Positions 20,080 through 29,272 of a stretch of 64,000 nucleotides of DNA are shown here, in pieces. Below the pieces are notes generated by a model that searched no databases, was not told the origin of the DNA, and worked only from the letters and a program-made list of their open reading frames with translations. Location: the NCBI RefSeq assembly GCF_036711975.1, contig NC_091973.1, positions 14,508,001-14,572,000 of the forward strand. The letters are read 5' to 3'. Source of the stretch: Onthophagus taurus. Lineage: Eukaryota > Arthropoda > Insecta > Coleoptera > Scarabaeidae. Both the position numbers and the translations under genes were made by a program. The first letter of the stretch is position 1. Every line of letters begins with the position of its first letter.

Positions 20080-20400
20080 GTAATGAAGGGGGGCGTGGGG
20101 TGGGGCGTGACAAGGGGGAGGAGTGGGGGAATGGGCGGAGTTAGAGTGGGGGTACTTTTTTTCTGGCTCTACTTTCCTGGCAACCGGGGGGGGGGGGATT
20201 TTAGATTCCCCCACTCCCATCCCCACTCTTCCATCTCCACTTTGGGAGGAGCCTGAGGAGGAGCATGGGAGGAGCATAGGAGGAGCTTCAATAAACAATC
20301 CTTTTCCCTTTTTCTTTTCTTTTTTTTTTTTTCTTCCTTTTTTCTTCCTTTTTTTCCCCTTTCTTTCTTCCTTTTTTTCTTCCAATTTAATACTTTTTCA
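20080..20400. repeat. low-complexity G- and pyrimidine-rich tract
   Basis: Plus strand: G-rich runs at 20089-20200 including a G9-type run, AGGAGG clusters to 20290, then an almost pure C/T tract (20298-20390). Open frames predicted here are artefacts of composition. It separates two groups of minus-strand Polinton genes. Confidence 0.7.
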
Positions 20401-20557
20401 ATGTACAACCCAAGTCATACCAACCCAACCCAATGTATACATACCATGTATTCATTTAGATTAACTATTTTTTCTTTTAAATTAAAACAACTTTTTACAC
20501 TTTTTACAATCTTTTATTATTATTAATTTACAATCTATAACTGACAATGTTTATATA

Positions 20558-21001
20558 CTAAACCATACATAAAGAACAATCCTTTCTTGCCGATGGTGGA
20601 CCATCAATATGCGTTTCCCAATGAGGCAAATTATAATGTTCAAAACAGGGCAACTTGCTTTGTAATCGCTCATCGTTTCTATACTTCAACGGTAATTTAA
20701 ACCAAACCGCCGCCAAATTTAATGGCTTTACTTTATTGATATAATAATCGATTGGTAAATAACATAATTCGTAGTTTTTAATATTCGCAAAAGATAAATC
20801 AGATTCGTATCTTTCCATAATATCCCACACTTTATTAATTATAAAAGTTGAAAGTCCCAATCTGGTAACTAACCGCCAAAGACGTTCCATCTTGAACTGC
20901 TCTACCGCTACTACCCGTCTGCCTTTCTCAATTCGTTTACATATAGTTATAGATGTCTGAATACGTATGAAAATAAATAAAAAACATTCGATAAGGAGCA
21001 C
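20558..21001 (-). CDS. Polinton-associated protein of unknown function, downstream part
   Basis: Minus-strand frame. The segment from about 20940 down (RIEKGRRVVAVEQFKMERLWRLV ... KLPCFEHYNLPHWETH) looks protein-like, while the first 20 residues are probably non-native. It sits directly after 20947-21426 and may be its continuation. The conserved-looking C-terminal CFEHYNLPHW and CSLC suggest a metal- or nucleic-acid-binding end. Function unknown. Confidence 0.5.
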   Translation of the reverse strand: MLLIECFLFIFIRIQTSITICKRIEKGRRVVAVEQFKMERLWRLVTRLGLSTFIINKVWDIMERYESDLSFANIKNYELCYLPIDYYINKVKPLNLAAVWFKLPLKYRNDERLQSKLPCFEHYNLPHWETHIDGPPSARKDCSLCMV

Positions 21002-21426
21002 ATACTTGGTCTCTTTTTATGATAGGGACACATCGGCGCACCAACCTCCAATTTGCATTCATTTTCCGGCAATTCTTTTACCGGTATTGTTAAAATTCTT
21101 CTTAAAAATGTAGCTTTCTCACGTCCTTTTACGTACGCTACTTTTGTCGAACGACACAAATAATAAACGATCTCATCGAAACGAGACGCAGGAACAAACC
21201 CGTCGTTCCAATCAATACAATGATGATGACTCATTAACCAATTCGCCGTATTGCGAAATTTGGTAGATAGTGAAGAAAAGCTTCGACTAGGTTGAAACAC
21301 GTAATGACTTATACAATGATTACTGTCGTAAGAAGCCAGTTCCTTTGGGATAAATTCTTCATCGTTTATCGTGAAACCTTGAATGTCCAAAATAATAAAA
21401 TCCCTTTGAAAAACCATAATATCCAT
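20947..21426 (-). CDS. Polinton-associated protein of unknown function, N-terminal part
   Basis: 159-residue frame beginning MDIMVFQRDFIILDIQGF. It contains KELASYDSN, FSSLSTKFRNTANWLMSHHHCIDW and CPYHKKR-like segments that I recognise as a recurrent insect protein linked to mobile elements, without a known function. A GTATGT donor-like sequence lies near its end, so the next frame (20558-21001) may belong to the same transcript. The last residues are probably intronic. Confidence 0.55.
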   Translation of the reverse strand: MDIMVFQRDFIILDIQGFTINDEEFIPKELASYDSNHCISHYVFQPSRSFSSLSTKFRNTANWLMSHHHCIDWNDGFVPASRFDEIVYYLCRSTKVAYVKGREKATFLRRILTIPVKELPENECKLEVGAPMCPYHKKRPSMCSLSNVFYLFSYVFRHL

Positions 21427-21499
21427 AATATACCACTATATGCAAACGTTTCCTTCGATGTTTAGAGATACACTAAATGACGTTGCTTCAACAGTACCA

Positions 21500-22750
21500 C
21501 TATATTAATTGCTTAACCATTTTCGTAAGAGGCGAATACACAAATGCTCTGTCATGCAGAATTAATGCGTAAGCTGTCGTACCTTCCGGAATTGGATTTT
21601 TCGTTGAATACTCGATTTTTATTTCTACTCCGCTTTTATGTATTGCTTCCTGTTGATACGTGCAATCGATTCCAATTAACGGCGCGTAAGTTTTAAATTC
21701 TTCCGGTGAAAACAAAGGTTCGCTTTCTTGATAGTAGTATGCTTGCTGAAATCTTGAATACATATCATACAAAATCGCATAGTGATTGTTATCAAAATCC
21801 ACATTCAAATTATCGTACGGAAAACGTTCTCCATTCAAGAAAACGGTTACGTTCGTTAAGTTTATATTATCAAATAATGCCATGTTTCCTTTAAATATAC
21901 CCTTTCGATTTGTTTGAAATCCGATGATTATAAATCTAGGCGTTTCCAATTGTGGAGCAGTTTTGACGGCCCAAGATTGCTTCGTAGTTTGAGGTAATTG
22001 AGGGTACTCGTGTATTTCCCACGATCGAAAAGGAACGTGAATGTCTACGTTTCTTTCTGATAGTTTTGTTAATGCCAACTGTTCGCGTAATCCTACCGCC
22101 ACGTGAGGAACTCTCCATATAATTTTATTAATGATCAATTTCAATTTTTCGTCGTTCGGAGCGGCTGCTGGTTGAAAGATGACGTCCGTATCATCGTGTC
22201 CGCGAATTAGCACAAGTTCCTGTCGAACGTTCATCATGATCTTTCTGAAATCTTCTGCGAATCCTAGCAACGTTTTTAGCGGAACGCTAAGACCGAAATT
22301 TCCATTTTTATCTAAAGCCTTTGAAACACCCGCTATATCATCTTTCCAAGGTTTTATGTGCCAACCGGCGTTCTCTAATTTCACCACCTCGTTCTGCGTA
22401 GATGAGAAATAACCCTTCATGCATGAGCTTATACCGACGTTCCGCACACCATCAACATGTACTCCGTTAATAAGATATCGAATATCGCTAAACATAAATG
22501 CAACGGGATTGTTAACCAATTGCCCCGTTGCGCTGGCATCTTTTGTTATACTTCCGTCCGCGGCTAACTTACGAACGCTACCCTCGACGTATAGGTAACT
22601 CTCGCTCGGTAAAGTATAATTATCTATTTCCGGAATTGAAATTCTAATTTCGTCATTGTTATCGAACGTGGTCGATCCAAACGGTTGATGCGAATGGAAT
22701 TCATAACTTACGATAGAGTGATCTGTTTTTATCTTATCCGTTACTTTTAA
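21500..22750 (-). CDS. Polinton major capsid protein (double jelly-roll)
   Basis: An open minus-strand region of about 410 residues matches the insect Polinton major capsid pattern: SYEFHSHQPFGSTTFDNNDEI near the N-terminus, LPSESYLYVEGSV, then WRVPHVAVG and ETPRFIIIGFQTNRKG, and a C-terminal YALILHDRAFVYSP. The predicted fold is a double jelly-roll that would form the hexons of an icosahedral shell. The exact start is unclear because the frame is open upstream of 22750 and may begin in, or be spliced from, the 22759-22977 region. Confidence 0.85.
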   Translation of the reverse strand, partial: LKVTDKIKTDHSIVSYEFHSHQPFGSTTFDNNDEIRISIPEIDNYTLPSESYLYVEGSVRKLAADGSITKDASATGQLVNNPVAFMFSDIRYLINGVHVDGVRNVGISSCMKGYFSSTQNEVVKLENAGWHIKPWKDDIAGVSKALDKNGNFGLSVPLKTLLGFAEDFRKIMMNVRQELVLIRGHDDTDVIFQPAAAPNDEKLKLIINKIIWRVPHVAVGLREQLALTKLSERNVDIHVPFRSWEIHEYPQLPQTTKQSWAVKTAPQLETPRFIIIGFQTNRKGIFKGNMALFDNINLTNVTVFLNGERFPYDNLNVDFDNNHYAILYDMYSRFQQAYYYQESEPLFSPEEFKTYAPLIGIDCTYQQEAIHKSGVEIKIEYSTKNPIPEGTTAYALILHDRAFVYSPLTKMVKQLI

Positions 22751-22758
22751 AATGTCTA

Positions 22759-22977
22759 TTACTTTAACACTTCGTATCCTAACTGAACTAAATACCTTCG
22801 ATTGACTGGTGATAATCGATGAATGGATCGTCTTCTACTGCCGCTACGTTGACTGATGACGCGCGCTTTATAGTTTTCTCCATTAAACAATTTTCTCGCT
22901 CTGTCTCTTCTTGACCACCGCGTTCTTTTGTTTTGATATAACACTGTCATAACGTTAGTCAAATTTAAATAATTCAA
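22759..22977 (-). CDS. small basic Polinton protein (72 aa)
   Basis: Very basic (KRTRWSRRDRARK ... RRRSIHRLSPVNRRYLVQLGYEVL). The C-terminal pattern NxxYLxxLGYxVL resembles a tail shared by many small insect mobile-element proteins. It overlaps the start of the capsid region in another frame and overlaps the end of the minor capsid gene by four bases. Role unknown; DNA binding inside the particle is a guess. Confidence 0.5.
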   Translation of the reverse strand: MNYLNLTNVMTVLYQNKRTRWSRRDRARKLFNGENYKARVISQRSGSRRRSIHRLSPVNRRYLVQLGYEVLK

Positions 22978-23705
22978 TTTATCGATCTCAGGTGAACTCT
23001 CACTATTATTTCTTCTTCTCTGAAGTCTACCAAGTTTCCGTCCTGATCAAGTATACGTACTGTTAAGCTACTAATCACGTTCGTTAAAACCGGTAAATAA
23101 ACAGGTAGTTGTGGTGATTCGATTATTTTAAAACCTGCCGGAACGTTTGGGAAAAAATGATATAAAACGTGCACGGGAACTCCGTTATTATACGATCCCG
23201 TCACTAAATTACAATAAATTTGTAAGGCGTTCGTTTTATTTATGTTTACTACGAAATCGGATTCCACTTCCGTATCTCTAGGTAATATTTGAGGCTTGAA
23301 GCCAAGTAACGGCCCTATAGAATTATCGCATGCAAAATTAATTCGACGGGTACTTTTTATTAAAGAATGTTGTGTGTTATTATTCCCCTTAATCCTTATT
23401 ACGACACTTTTAGCGTGTCTTTTGTCTAGCTGTTCATTCACGAACTCGGCAATATCATCAATATCGTACGTTCCAACAGGTACTATTATATTGTTTTTAA
23501 AATGTCCTGTCTTATCTTCGTATTGGATTACGTTGTTGTTTTTATTAACGTTTGCTAAACTATTAAACGTTTCGAAATTCAAAAGAGCCAACTCGTAACT
23601 ACCAAATTCGTTCAAATAGATCGGAGGATTAAAATTACAAGTCAATTCAGATGACTTTCCAGTCAACGTAAATGTATATGTCGTGTGTATTGCTTCTTTC
23701 TCCAT
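22974..23705 (-). CDS. Polinton minor capsid (penton-like) protein
   Basis: 243 residues, beta-rich, beginning TTYTFTLTGKSSELTCNFNPP and ending SLTVRILDQDGNLVDFREEEI, the end pattern I recognise from Polinton penton-like single jelly-roll proteins. GPLLGFKP in the middle also fits the family. It would form the five-fold vertices next to the major capsid protein encoded just downstream. Looks whole. Confidence 0.85.
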   Translation of the reverse strand: MEKEAIHTTYTFTLTGKSSELTCNFNPPIYLNEFGSYELALLNFETFNSLANVNKNNNVIQYEDKTGHFKNNIIVPVGTYDIDDIAEFVNEQLDKRHAKSVVIRIKGNNNTQHSLIKSTRRINFACDNSIGPLLGFKPQILPRDTEVESDFVVNINKTNALQIYCNLVTGSYNNGVPVHVLYHFFPNVPAGFKIIESPQLPVYLPVLTNVISSLTVRILDQDGNLVDFREEEIIVRVHLRSIN

Positions 23706-23735
23706 TACTTCTGAACGTCTAAACGTCTCTAGACT

Positions 23736-24077
23736 CTAATAGGTTCTTTTATTACTTAGAAACTTCAGACACAACTGTCCGCAATTTTGATCTATTTCTC
23801 TTTGATATCGACAGTAATTATACTTTACTTGACCACCCCTACCGTCTGACAGCAAATATTGTTCAATTTCTAATAGCGGTCTTAAATCACCGTAACTGTC
23901 GAAATAGTATATGTCCTTGTCGTCTTTCTTATAGGCGACCCAATGAGTCCCTCGTCCTTTCAAGTTATCCAAGTTAACAATACCTCTTTCCTTCTTTTTA
24001 ATCTTACTCGGGAGATTGTCTCTCATAAATATACCCCGAAAATGTGGAATTTTTAGTACTTTCGCAAACTTTTCCAA
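23736..24077 (-). CDS. Polinton adenain-like cysteine protease
   Basis: 113 residues, Ulp1/adenain fold. The triad is visible as H45 (THWVAY), D60 (YYFDSYGD) and the Q97/C99-C103 segment (DQNCGQLC). It would mature capsid precursors. About usual length for the core of the family, though the N-terminus is short. It lies between the minor capsid and PLA2-domain genes. Confidence 0.88.
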   Translation of the reverse strand: MEKFAKVLKIPHFRGIFMRDNLPSKIKKKERGIVNLDNLKGRGTHWVAYKKDDKDIYYFDSYGDLRPLLEIEQYLLSDGRGGQVKYNYCRYQREIDQNCGQLCLKFLSNKRTY

Positions 24078-24112
24078 CTCGACGTTAGTTAACGCACGAC
24101 GAGGTATTCGAA

Positions 24113-25030
24113 CTAGTTTTTTGAACTAGTGGTTATACCGCAACCTTTCTTATAGGGCTTATTGAAGTAACCTGTGCCGCCAACATTATTCCCCTTTCCT
24201 TCAATAAACAAACCGCAACCTTTCTTATATGGTTTTATATAAAATCCGCTACCTACGGCCTTTGCTTCCATAGCCTTGTTATGTCTTCGTTCTTCATCTA
24301 ATTGCTCTCTAGCTGTTTTCGCGTTGTTTATAGTTCTTGCAATAGCGGCAGCACCACCGCCGATACTACCTAGGGCACCTAAAGCTGCGAACAGGGGAAT
24401 TAAAGGTAAAAATCCTCCCGTTTTCGGAATTCGAATAACTCGACCTCTAGGTTCGGAAATTCTTTTTCTTATCTTTTTCAAAGCTCCGTACGCCGCTTTA
24501 ACGTTTGTCAACAAATTCTTAGCACCTGATCTCGATATTGCGTTGCGAGCGAATCGAAGTGCATCTACAAAAGATATAGCTCCACCACGCTTTACACGCG
24601 TTCGGACTTTTTTTAAAGGTCGTCGACCCGTACGATTTCTTTTTCTACCTACGCCCATACCGACCGCTACTTTTGCTTTCATTAAGGCGGCAACTGCAGA
24701 CGATGCCACTTTTTCTCCAAGAGTAGACTCTTTATTTCGTATTCGTTCTTTCGCTGCTTTATATAATGCTCTGTCTGCGTCGTGTCTAAATTTTAAATTT
24801 GAACTGACCGTATATGCTATATCGTGTTTCTTACACGCTTCGTCTAATGGATTCACGCCTCGATCTCCTCTCGATAATCTCTTTTCCAACTTGGTACCCG
24901 GTCCACAAAAATTATATCCTGGCAAATGAAGTTCTATCGGAAGTTTATCTATCAACTTGTTAAAAAATCCTCGACCAATTCGTTTGCCTGTCAAACGATA
25001 ACTGTTACGATTAGGTTCTAACAAATTCAT
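24113..25030 (-). CDS. Polinton protein with parvovirus-type PLA2-like domain
   Basis: 305 residues. Residues 36-72 hold LPGYNFCGPGTKLEKRL ... NPLDEACKKHDIAY: the calcium-loop GPG and the catalytic HD pair of the phospholipase A2 fold seen in parvovirus VP1. In those viruses the enzyme breaches the endosome; here the role is inference. A basic, possibly DNA-binding middle (GRKRNRTGRRPLKKVRTRVKRGG in outline) is followed by a glycine/alanine-rich hydrophobic segment (GALGSIGGGAAAIARTI) that could insert in a membrane, and a repeated (K/N)KPYKKGCG tail. Confidence 0.85.
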   Translation of the reverse strand: MNLLEPNRNSYRLTGKRIGRGFFNKLIDKLPIELHLPGYNFCGPGTKLEKRLSRGDRGVNPLDEACKKHDIAYTVSSNLKFRHDADRALYKAAKERIRNKESTLGEKVASSAVAALMKAKVAVGMGVGRKRNRTGRRPLKKVRTRVKRGGAISFVDALRFARNAISRSGAKNLLTNVKAAYGALKKIRKRISEPRGRVIRIPKTGGFLPLIPLFAALGALGSIGGGAAAIARTINNAKTAREQLDEERRHNKAMEAKAVGSGFYIKPYKKGCGLFIEGKGNNVGGTGYFNKPYKKGCGITTSSKN

Positions 25031-25245
25031 TTTATAATTTCACTCCTTCTTCCTTTTCTTCACAGTTAAAAACTAGAAATGAAGCTCTGCTGTTGTGCTT
25101 TAAGCTTTTATTCCTTTTAAATATTTTACAAAAACAGTTTTGCTCTTAATTTATACTTAAATCTATTAATATTATTATTATTCAGCTACACTTAAATCTA
25201 CTAATATCCTAAAAATTAATTGTTACTCAGTTAAAAACATTTCGA

Positions 25246-25479
25246 TTACTCTACAATGCTAAAACGTTCTTGATATATATTTAATCTATAATCTACATCT
25301 AAATATTTTTCTAATAACTTATTTACGTTTCTTATCCTAGTCTTAAATCTAATTCCGTCCAACATCTTTTCTTCCCAGTCACTTATCCTTGATTGTCTGT
25401 AAGCAAACGTCCAAGTGTGCATTCGGTACACTCTATTTTTCGATTCGCAAAACGTCACTTTTTTTTCCATTTTATTCAC
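25246..25479 (-). CDS. small Polinton protein of unknown function (77 aa)
   Basis: Sequence KVTFCESKNRVYRMHTWTFAYRQSRISDWEEKMLD, with a conserved-looking M(H)xWxFAYRxxR core that recurs in small insect Polinton proteins as far as I remember. No known domain. It lies in the same direction as, and one base after, the 25481-26380 gene, so both are probably co-expressed. Confidence 0.5.
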   Translation of the reverse strand: MNKMEKKVTFCESKNRVYRMHTWTFAYRQSRISDWEEKMLDGIRFKTRIRNVNKLLEKYLDVDYRLNIYQERFSIVE

Positions 25480-25480
25480 T

Positions 25481-26380
25481 TCACATCTTCATTAATGCGT
25501 GCAAATCTAAATCCAGTAATACCTTATCCATACCGTATACGAGCAGTTCTTTAGTTACGCACAAATGTTCACTTGGTGCACCGTTTGGCGCAACCAATAT
25601 ATTCGATTTTATATCACCTTGCATTGTTGATACCACATCGATCACGCTATCGTAATAATTTTTATATTCCATACACTTTAATACTTCTACCCTACTCGAA
25701 ACTAAATCGCTAAGTTTCCACAATTCGTGTAACGAGTCGTAAGCCAGGTAAAATATTTCTGACCCCCTTTCCATTTTCAACACTTTTCGTACATTTTCTA
25801 TCCATTGGCTGCTGCAGGTCACGCCGCTTACAACGAAATGTGGTGGTGCCGATAAATCACCAACAAAACTATTCATAATCAATTGTCTGCTATTAATCAC
25901 ATTTTTCCATTCGTCTTCGGTAAAAGTTATGCATTGTCCTTTTCCCATTAATCTTATAACCGGATCAAAATGTACATTGGCAGACATGCCAACCGATATC
26001 CATTTCGTTCGACTTTTATTTAAATAATATGTACTCTCGGAGAATAATGGCGCTTGATTACCTTTTTGGAGATTATTTTTCACTGCCTCATTTAATACAA
26101 CGTTACTTGTGAAAGGTAACTTTCCACAATTTTCTACATAATGTTGTTGATTGCTAGGAAATACGTACTCCGCTAAGTCGGAAGCCAACAAATTAATTCC
26201 ATCGAATACCACATCCTTTTTTCTTTGATTATCACTTCCTAGCGACACATTTGTTGCAGTTGTCTCATTACAATTACCCTCCATTTTGATGTTTCGGGCA
26301 GGTTTTTTATTTTCACCCTTTTCAAATGAATTTACAGCAGCTCTCTTAGTTGGACATTTGGGGTTCGGTCTGGTTGCCAC
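25481..26380 (-). CDS. Polinton protein of unknown function (299 aa)
   Basis: First minus-strand gene inside the right terminal repeat. The N-terminal 60 residues are polar and probably disordered. The body contains WISVGMSANVHFDPVIRLM and ITFTEDEWKNVIN, a pattern seen in other insect Polinton proteins without assigned function, and two cysteines in GVTCSSQW. A TATAAATA box lies about 200 bp upstream (26573-26580). No enzymatic motif. Confidence 0.6.
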   Translation of the reverse strand: MATRPNPKCPTKRAAVNSFEKGENKKPARNIKMEGNCNETTATNVSLGSDNQRKKDVVFDGINLLASDLAEYVFPSNQQHYVENCGKLPFTSNVVLNEAVKNNLQKGNQAPLFSESTYYLNKSRTKWISVGMSANVHFDPVIRLMGKGQCITFTEDEWKNVINSRQLIMNSFVGDLSAPPHFVVSGVTCSSQWIENVRKVLKMERGSEIFYLAYDSLHELWKLSDLVSSRVEVLKCMEYKNYYDSVIDVVSTMQGDIKSNILVAPNGAPSEHLCVTKELLVYGMDKVLLDLDLHALMKM

Positions 26381-26649
26381 TAAACATCAATATTATTGTT
26401 TACATTAGTACATTATCTACTTGTATTACATTTGAATTACTTACTCGTTACGTTAAAAATCCTCTGTACTAAATGCACCAAAAATCTACACGATATTTTT
26501 AATATGTACTAAATACACAAAAACCTTACTCTGAAGCACAACACTCTGCGGTACAACTTCGACCAACGTTTGTATTTATAGCAATACATAAGGTTGCTGG
26601 TGGGGGGAGTAATATTTCACATCATTACCGAATATATCTATTATACATG

Positions 26650-27314
26650 TTCTAACACGTCATTATATCGTGAGACGTCAGACAAAACGCATGACAAATT
26701 TATTAAGAAGCTCTTAAAAAATATCTCGCAGGTGGATCATGACTCATCTACTAACAAGTTAGTTGACCTCCTCCTCAAACCTGTCCTCCCAAAAAATTTG
26801 CCGATTCAAGAACCTCCTCGCATATTCTTAAATACCCGTACACCTTTACATAATAAAATAAAAAATATCTCGCAGGTAAGTTATGACTCACTTATTTGTA
26901 TACCTACATATCTCAAAACCGTATACCTTTGTGTATAATAATAAATTAAGAGATATATCGAAAACATTAACAGTTCATTGAGAAGCGTCGAAGGATAAAC
27001 ATAGTAATTGTTTTCATCTAGGTAAACAGGTTACATATAAAGATAAATTTTTAATAACATAACCTAAATAAAGATACATTTTTAATAAAGATAAATTTTT
27101 AATAATTTCGTCAAAATAACATGACCTTCTCAAGTTAATTGACCTCCTCCTCTCTTCATCGAATCTCCTCCGACCCTCAAAAGAATCGCCGATTCAAGAA
27201 CCTCCTCTCCTCATCGAACCTCCTCTGACCCCCAAAAAATTTGCCGATTCAAGAACCTCCTCCTAGAACGCAGGTTCGAGGAGGAGGTTCTTGAATCGGC
27301 GAATCTATACTACT
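26650..27314 (-). repeat. Polinton right terminal inverted repeat
   Basis: Inverted partner of 9815-10470, ending CTATACTACT before the AGCGAT duplication. It contains the same GATTCAAGAACCTCCTC submotif repeats. The DNA between the 26380 gene start and the repeat (26381-26650) holds only the TATA-like box and AT-rich sequence. Confidence 0.85.
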
Positions 27315-28397
27315 AGCGATTGAAATCAACCATCCAAACACCGTAATGTATTACGGTTTCCGAGAAAAAAAATCTGTTATTAGACACTATCGGTATACAG
27401 CGCGGCGCGGACTTTGGGGGTGAATTTGACCCCGTTGGGCACCTCCAAAATTGACGAAATTTTAGGATGATTTAGAGGATGCCTTTAGCGATTGAAATCA
27501 ACCATCCAAACACCGTAATGTATTACGGTTTCGGAGAAAAAAAATGTGTTATTAGACACTATAGGTATACAGCGCGGCGCGGACTTTGGGGGTGAATTTG
27601 ACCCCGTTGGGCACCTCCAAAATTGACGAAATTTTAGGATGATTTAGAGGATGCCTTTAGCGATTGAAATCAACCATCCAAACACCGTAATGTATTACGG
27701 TTTCCGAGAAAAAAAATGTGTTATTAGACACAATAGGTATACAGCGGGGCGCGGACTTTGGGGGTGAATTTGACCCCGTTGGGCACCTCCAAAATTGACG
27801 AAATTTTAGGATGATTTAGAGGATGCCTTTAGCGATTGAAATCAACCATCCAAACACCGTAATGTATTACGGTTTCCGAGAAAAAAAATGTGTTATTAGA
27901 CACAATAGGTATACAGCGGGGCGCGGACTTTGGGGGTGAATTTGACCCCGTTGGGCACCTCCAAAATTGACGAAATTTTAGGATGATTTAGAGGATGCCT
28001 TTAGCGATTGAAATCAACCATCCAAACACCGTAATGTATTACGGTTTCGGAGAAAAAAAATCTGTTATTAGACACTATAGGTATACAGCGCGGCGCGGAC
28101 TTTGGGGGTGAATTTGACCCCGTTGGGCACCTCCAAAATTGACGAAATTTTAGGATGATTTAGAGGATGCCTTTAGCGATTGAAATCAACCATCCAAACA
28201 CCGTAATGTATTACGGTTTCCGAGAAAAAAAATCTGTTATTAGACACTATCGGTATACAGCGCGGCGCGGACTTTGGGGGTGAATTTGACCCCGTTGGGC
28301 ACCTCCAAAATTGACGAAATTTTAGGATGATTTAGAGGATGCCTTTAGCGATTGAAATCAACCATCCAAACACCGTAATGTATTACGGTTTCCGAGA
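27315..28397 (+). repeat. 172-bp tandem monomers, foldback left arm
   Basis: The reference hexamer AGCGAT recurs at 27315, 27487, 27659, 27831, 28003, 28175 and 28347, exactly 172 bp apart, so the period is constant. Monomers differ by only a few bases. Each includes the palindrome ACCGTAATGTATTACGGT and a GC-rich block (CAGCGCGGCGCGGAC). The left end is the Polinton insertion site. Confidence 0.95.
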
Positions 28398-28469
28398 TTG
28401 TCTGAAATTTTAGGATGATTTGGAGAGTGGATTTTTGATAGAAAAAAAAACTTTTGATAAAGAATGAAA

Positions 28470-28475
28470 TTTATT
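28470..28475 (-). terminator. poly(A) signal of the SGNH gene
   Basis: AATAAA on the minus strand, beginning three bases after the TAA stop (28479-28481), giving a very short 3' untranslated region. Confidence 0.6.
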
Positions 28476-28478
28476 ATA

Positions 28479-29230
28479 TTAATGGTCTGTTTTACTTATA
28501 ATTAAATTGTGTAATGGATTGAGAATATTATTATAATTAGTTGCTACCGCGTTCCAAACCGCTTCCAATCCTTGTTCATTTAAGTGAATGCCATCCCTGT
28601 GTAGAAATTTGTATTAAACACATAAGAAAAGAAAAATTTTCACGTTGTGTTACCCTTCCATCATGTTTCTGTTAACAATTGCTTCAATGTCGGTACAATT
28701 GATTTGCTTTTCAGCACAAAACCGTCGAATGTAATGATTGATTTCCTATAAAGGCATAGAGAGTATTTATTTATAGCATGACATAGAAATTATAATATCT
28801 TACGTTCACAGACTCGAAGTTTTTGCAGGGAGGAATTGTGCAAATTTGTATTCCTTTAGGATTTAAGGAAAGAAGGAAGCGGAAGAGGTGAGAATATTGG
28901 GACTTTAGTTGGGATGGTGATGTTTTGTGGAGTATATCGTTAGTTCCTATCATTATAACGATATGTCGTTCAACAATATCTCCACAAAACCAAGGGGAAC
29001 ATGTTTTTGGAATACACTTTGCGCGCCGCAAAAGTTTTAGTATTGTTTGACCGCCTACTGCTAAGTCGAGGAAATATTTTCCGTTGCTTGTCCGTTTTGA
29101 TTGTCGTCCTAAAAATATATACCATTAGTAGGAATTAACTTCATATCTGTTAAAACAAATACTTACTTTGTATAGTACGTAGCATTCGGCAAAAATTACT
29201 ATCGCCCAAAAACAGTAATTTCGTCGGCAT
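28479..29230 (-). CDS. SGNH/GDSL hydrolase, four exons, intact
   Basis: Four exons on the minus strand: 29167-29230, 28804-29108, 28654-28745 and 28479-28596. All three introns are GT-AG and short (55-58 bp), and phases agree throughout, giving 192 residues with no stop. Blocks of the SGNH family are in order: GDSN with nucleophile S11, the glycine of block II (AVGGQT, G40/G41), GTND with N78, and DGIH with D155 and H158. The family hydrolyses esters of lipids, sugars or other substrates; the substrate here is unknown. No signal peptide is evident, so a cytosolic enzyme is likely. It is the sole gene of the foldback transposon. It could be a captured host gene or a resident element gene. Confidence 0.85.
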
Positions 29231-29272
29231 CTTCGCTGGTCACTGGTTTTAACAAGAGATAAGCAGAACAAC

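Larger units (their letters stand above)
9815..27314. mobile_element. Polinton (Maverick), 17.5 kb, nearly whole
   Basis: Starts AGTAGTATAG and ends CTATACTACT, with the 6-bp duplication AGCGAT on both sides (9809-9814, 27315-27320) inside a 172-bp monomer of the foldback arm. The 5'-AG...CT-3' ends and six-base duplication are hallmarks of the family. Two convergent gene blocks are seen: polymerase on the plus strand, and integrase, ATPase, capsid proteins, protease, PLA2-domain protein and several unknown proteins on the minus strand. The terminal repeats are nearly identical over about 500 bp, which points to recent insertion. About one break is apparent, in the polymerase; the other recognised genes look whole. 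Confidence 0.95.

Noticed and set aside
20008-20464. Frames over the G-rich and C/T-rich tract
   Set aside because: Low-complexity translation (poly-Lys/Glu or poly-Phe/Ser) produced by simple sequence.
24276-24929. 217-residue plus-strand frame opposite the PLA2-domain gene
   Set aside because: Antisense shadow of a gene with clear CGPG and HD motifs.
27315-28397. Regular 172-bp repeats considered as a CRISPR array or centromeric satellite
   Set aside because: Units are contiguous with no unique spacers, and inverted units form the other arm of a transposon. The eukaryotic context also excludes CRISPR. A centromere role has no support.
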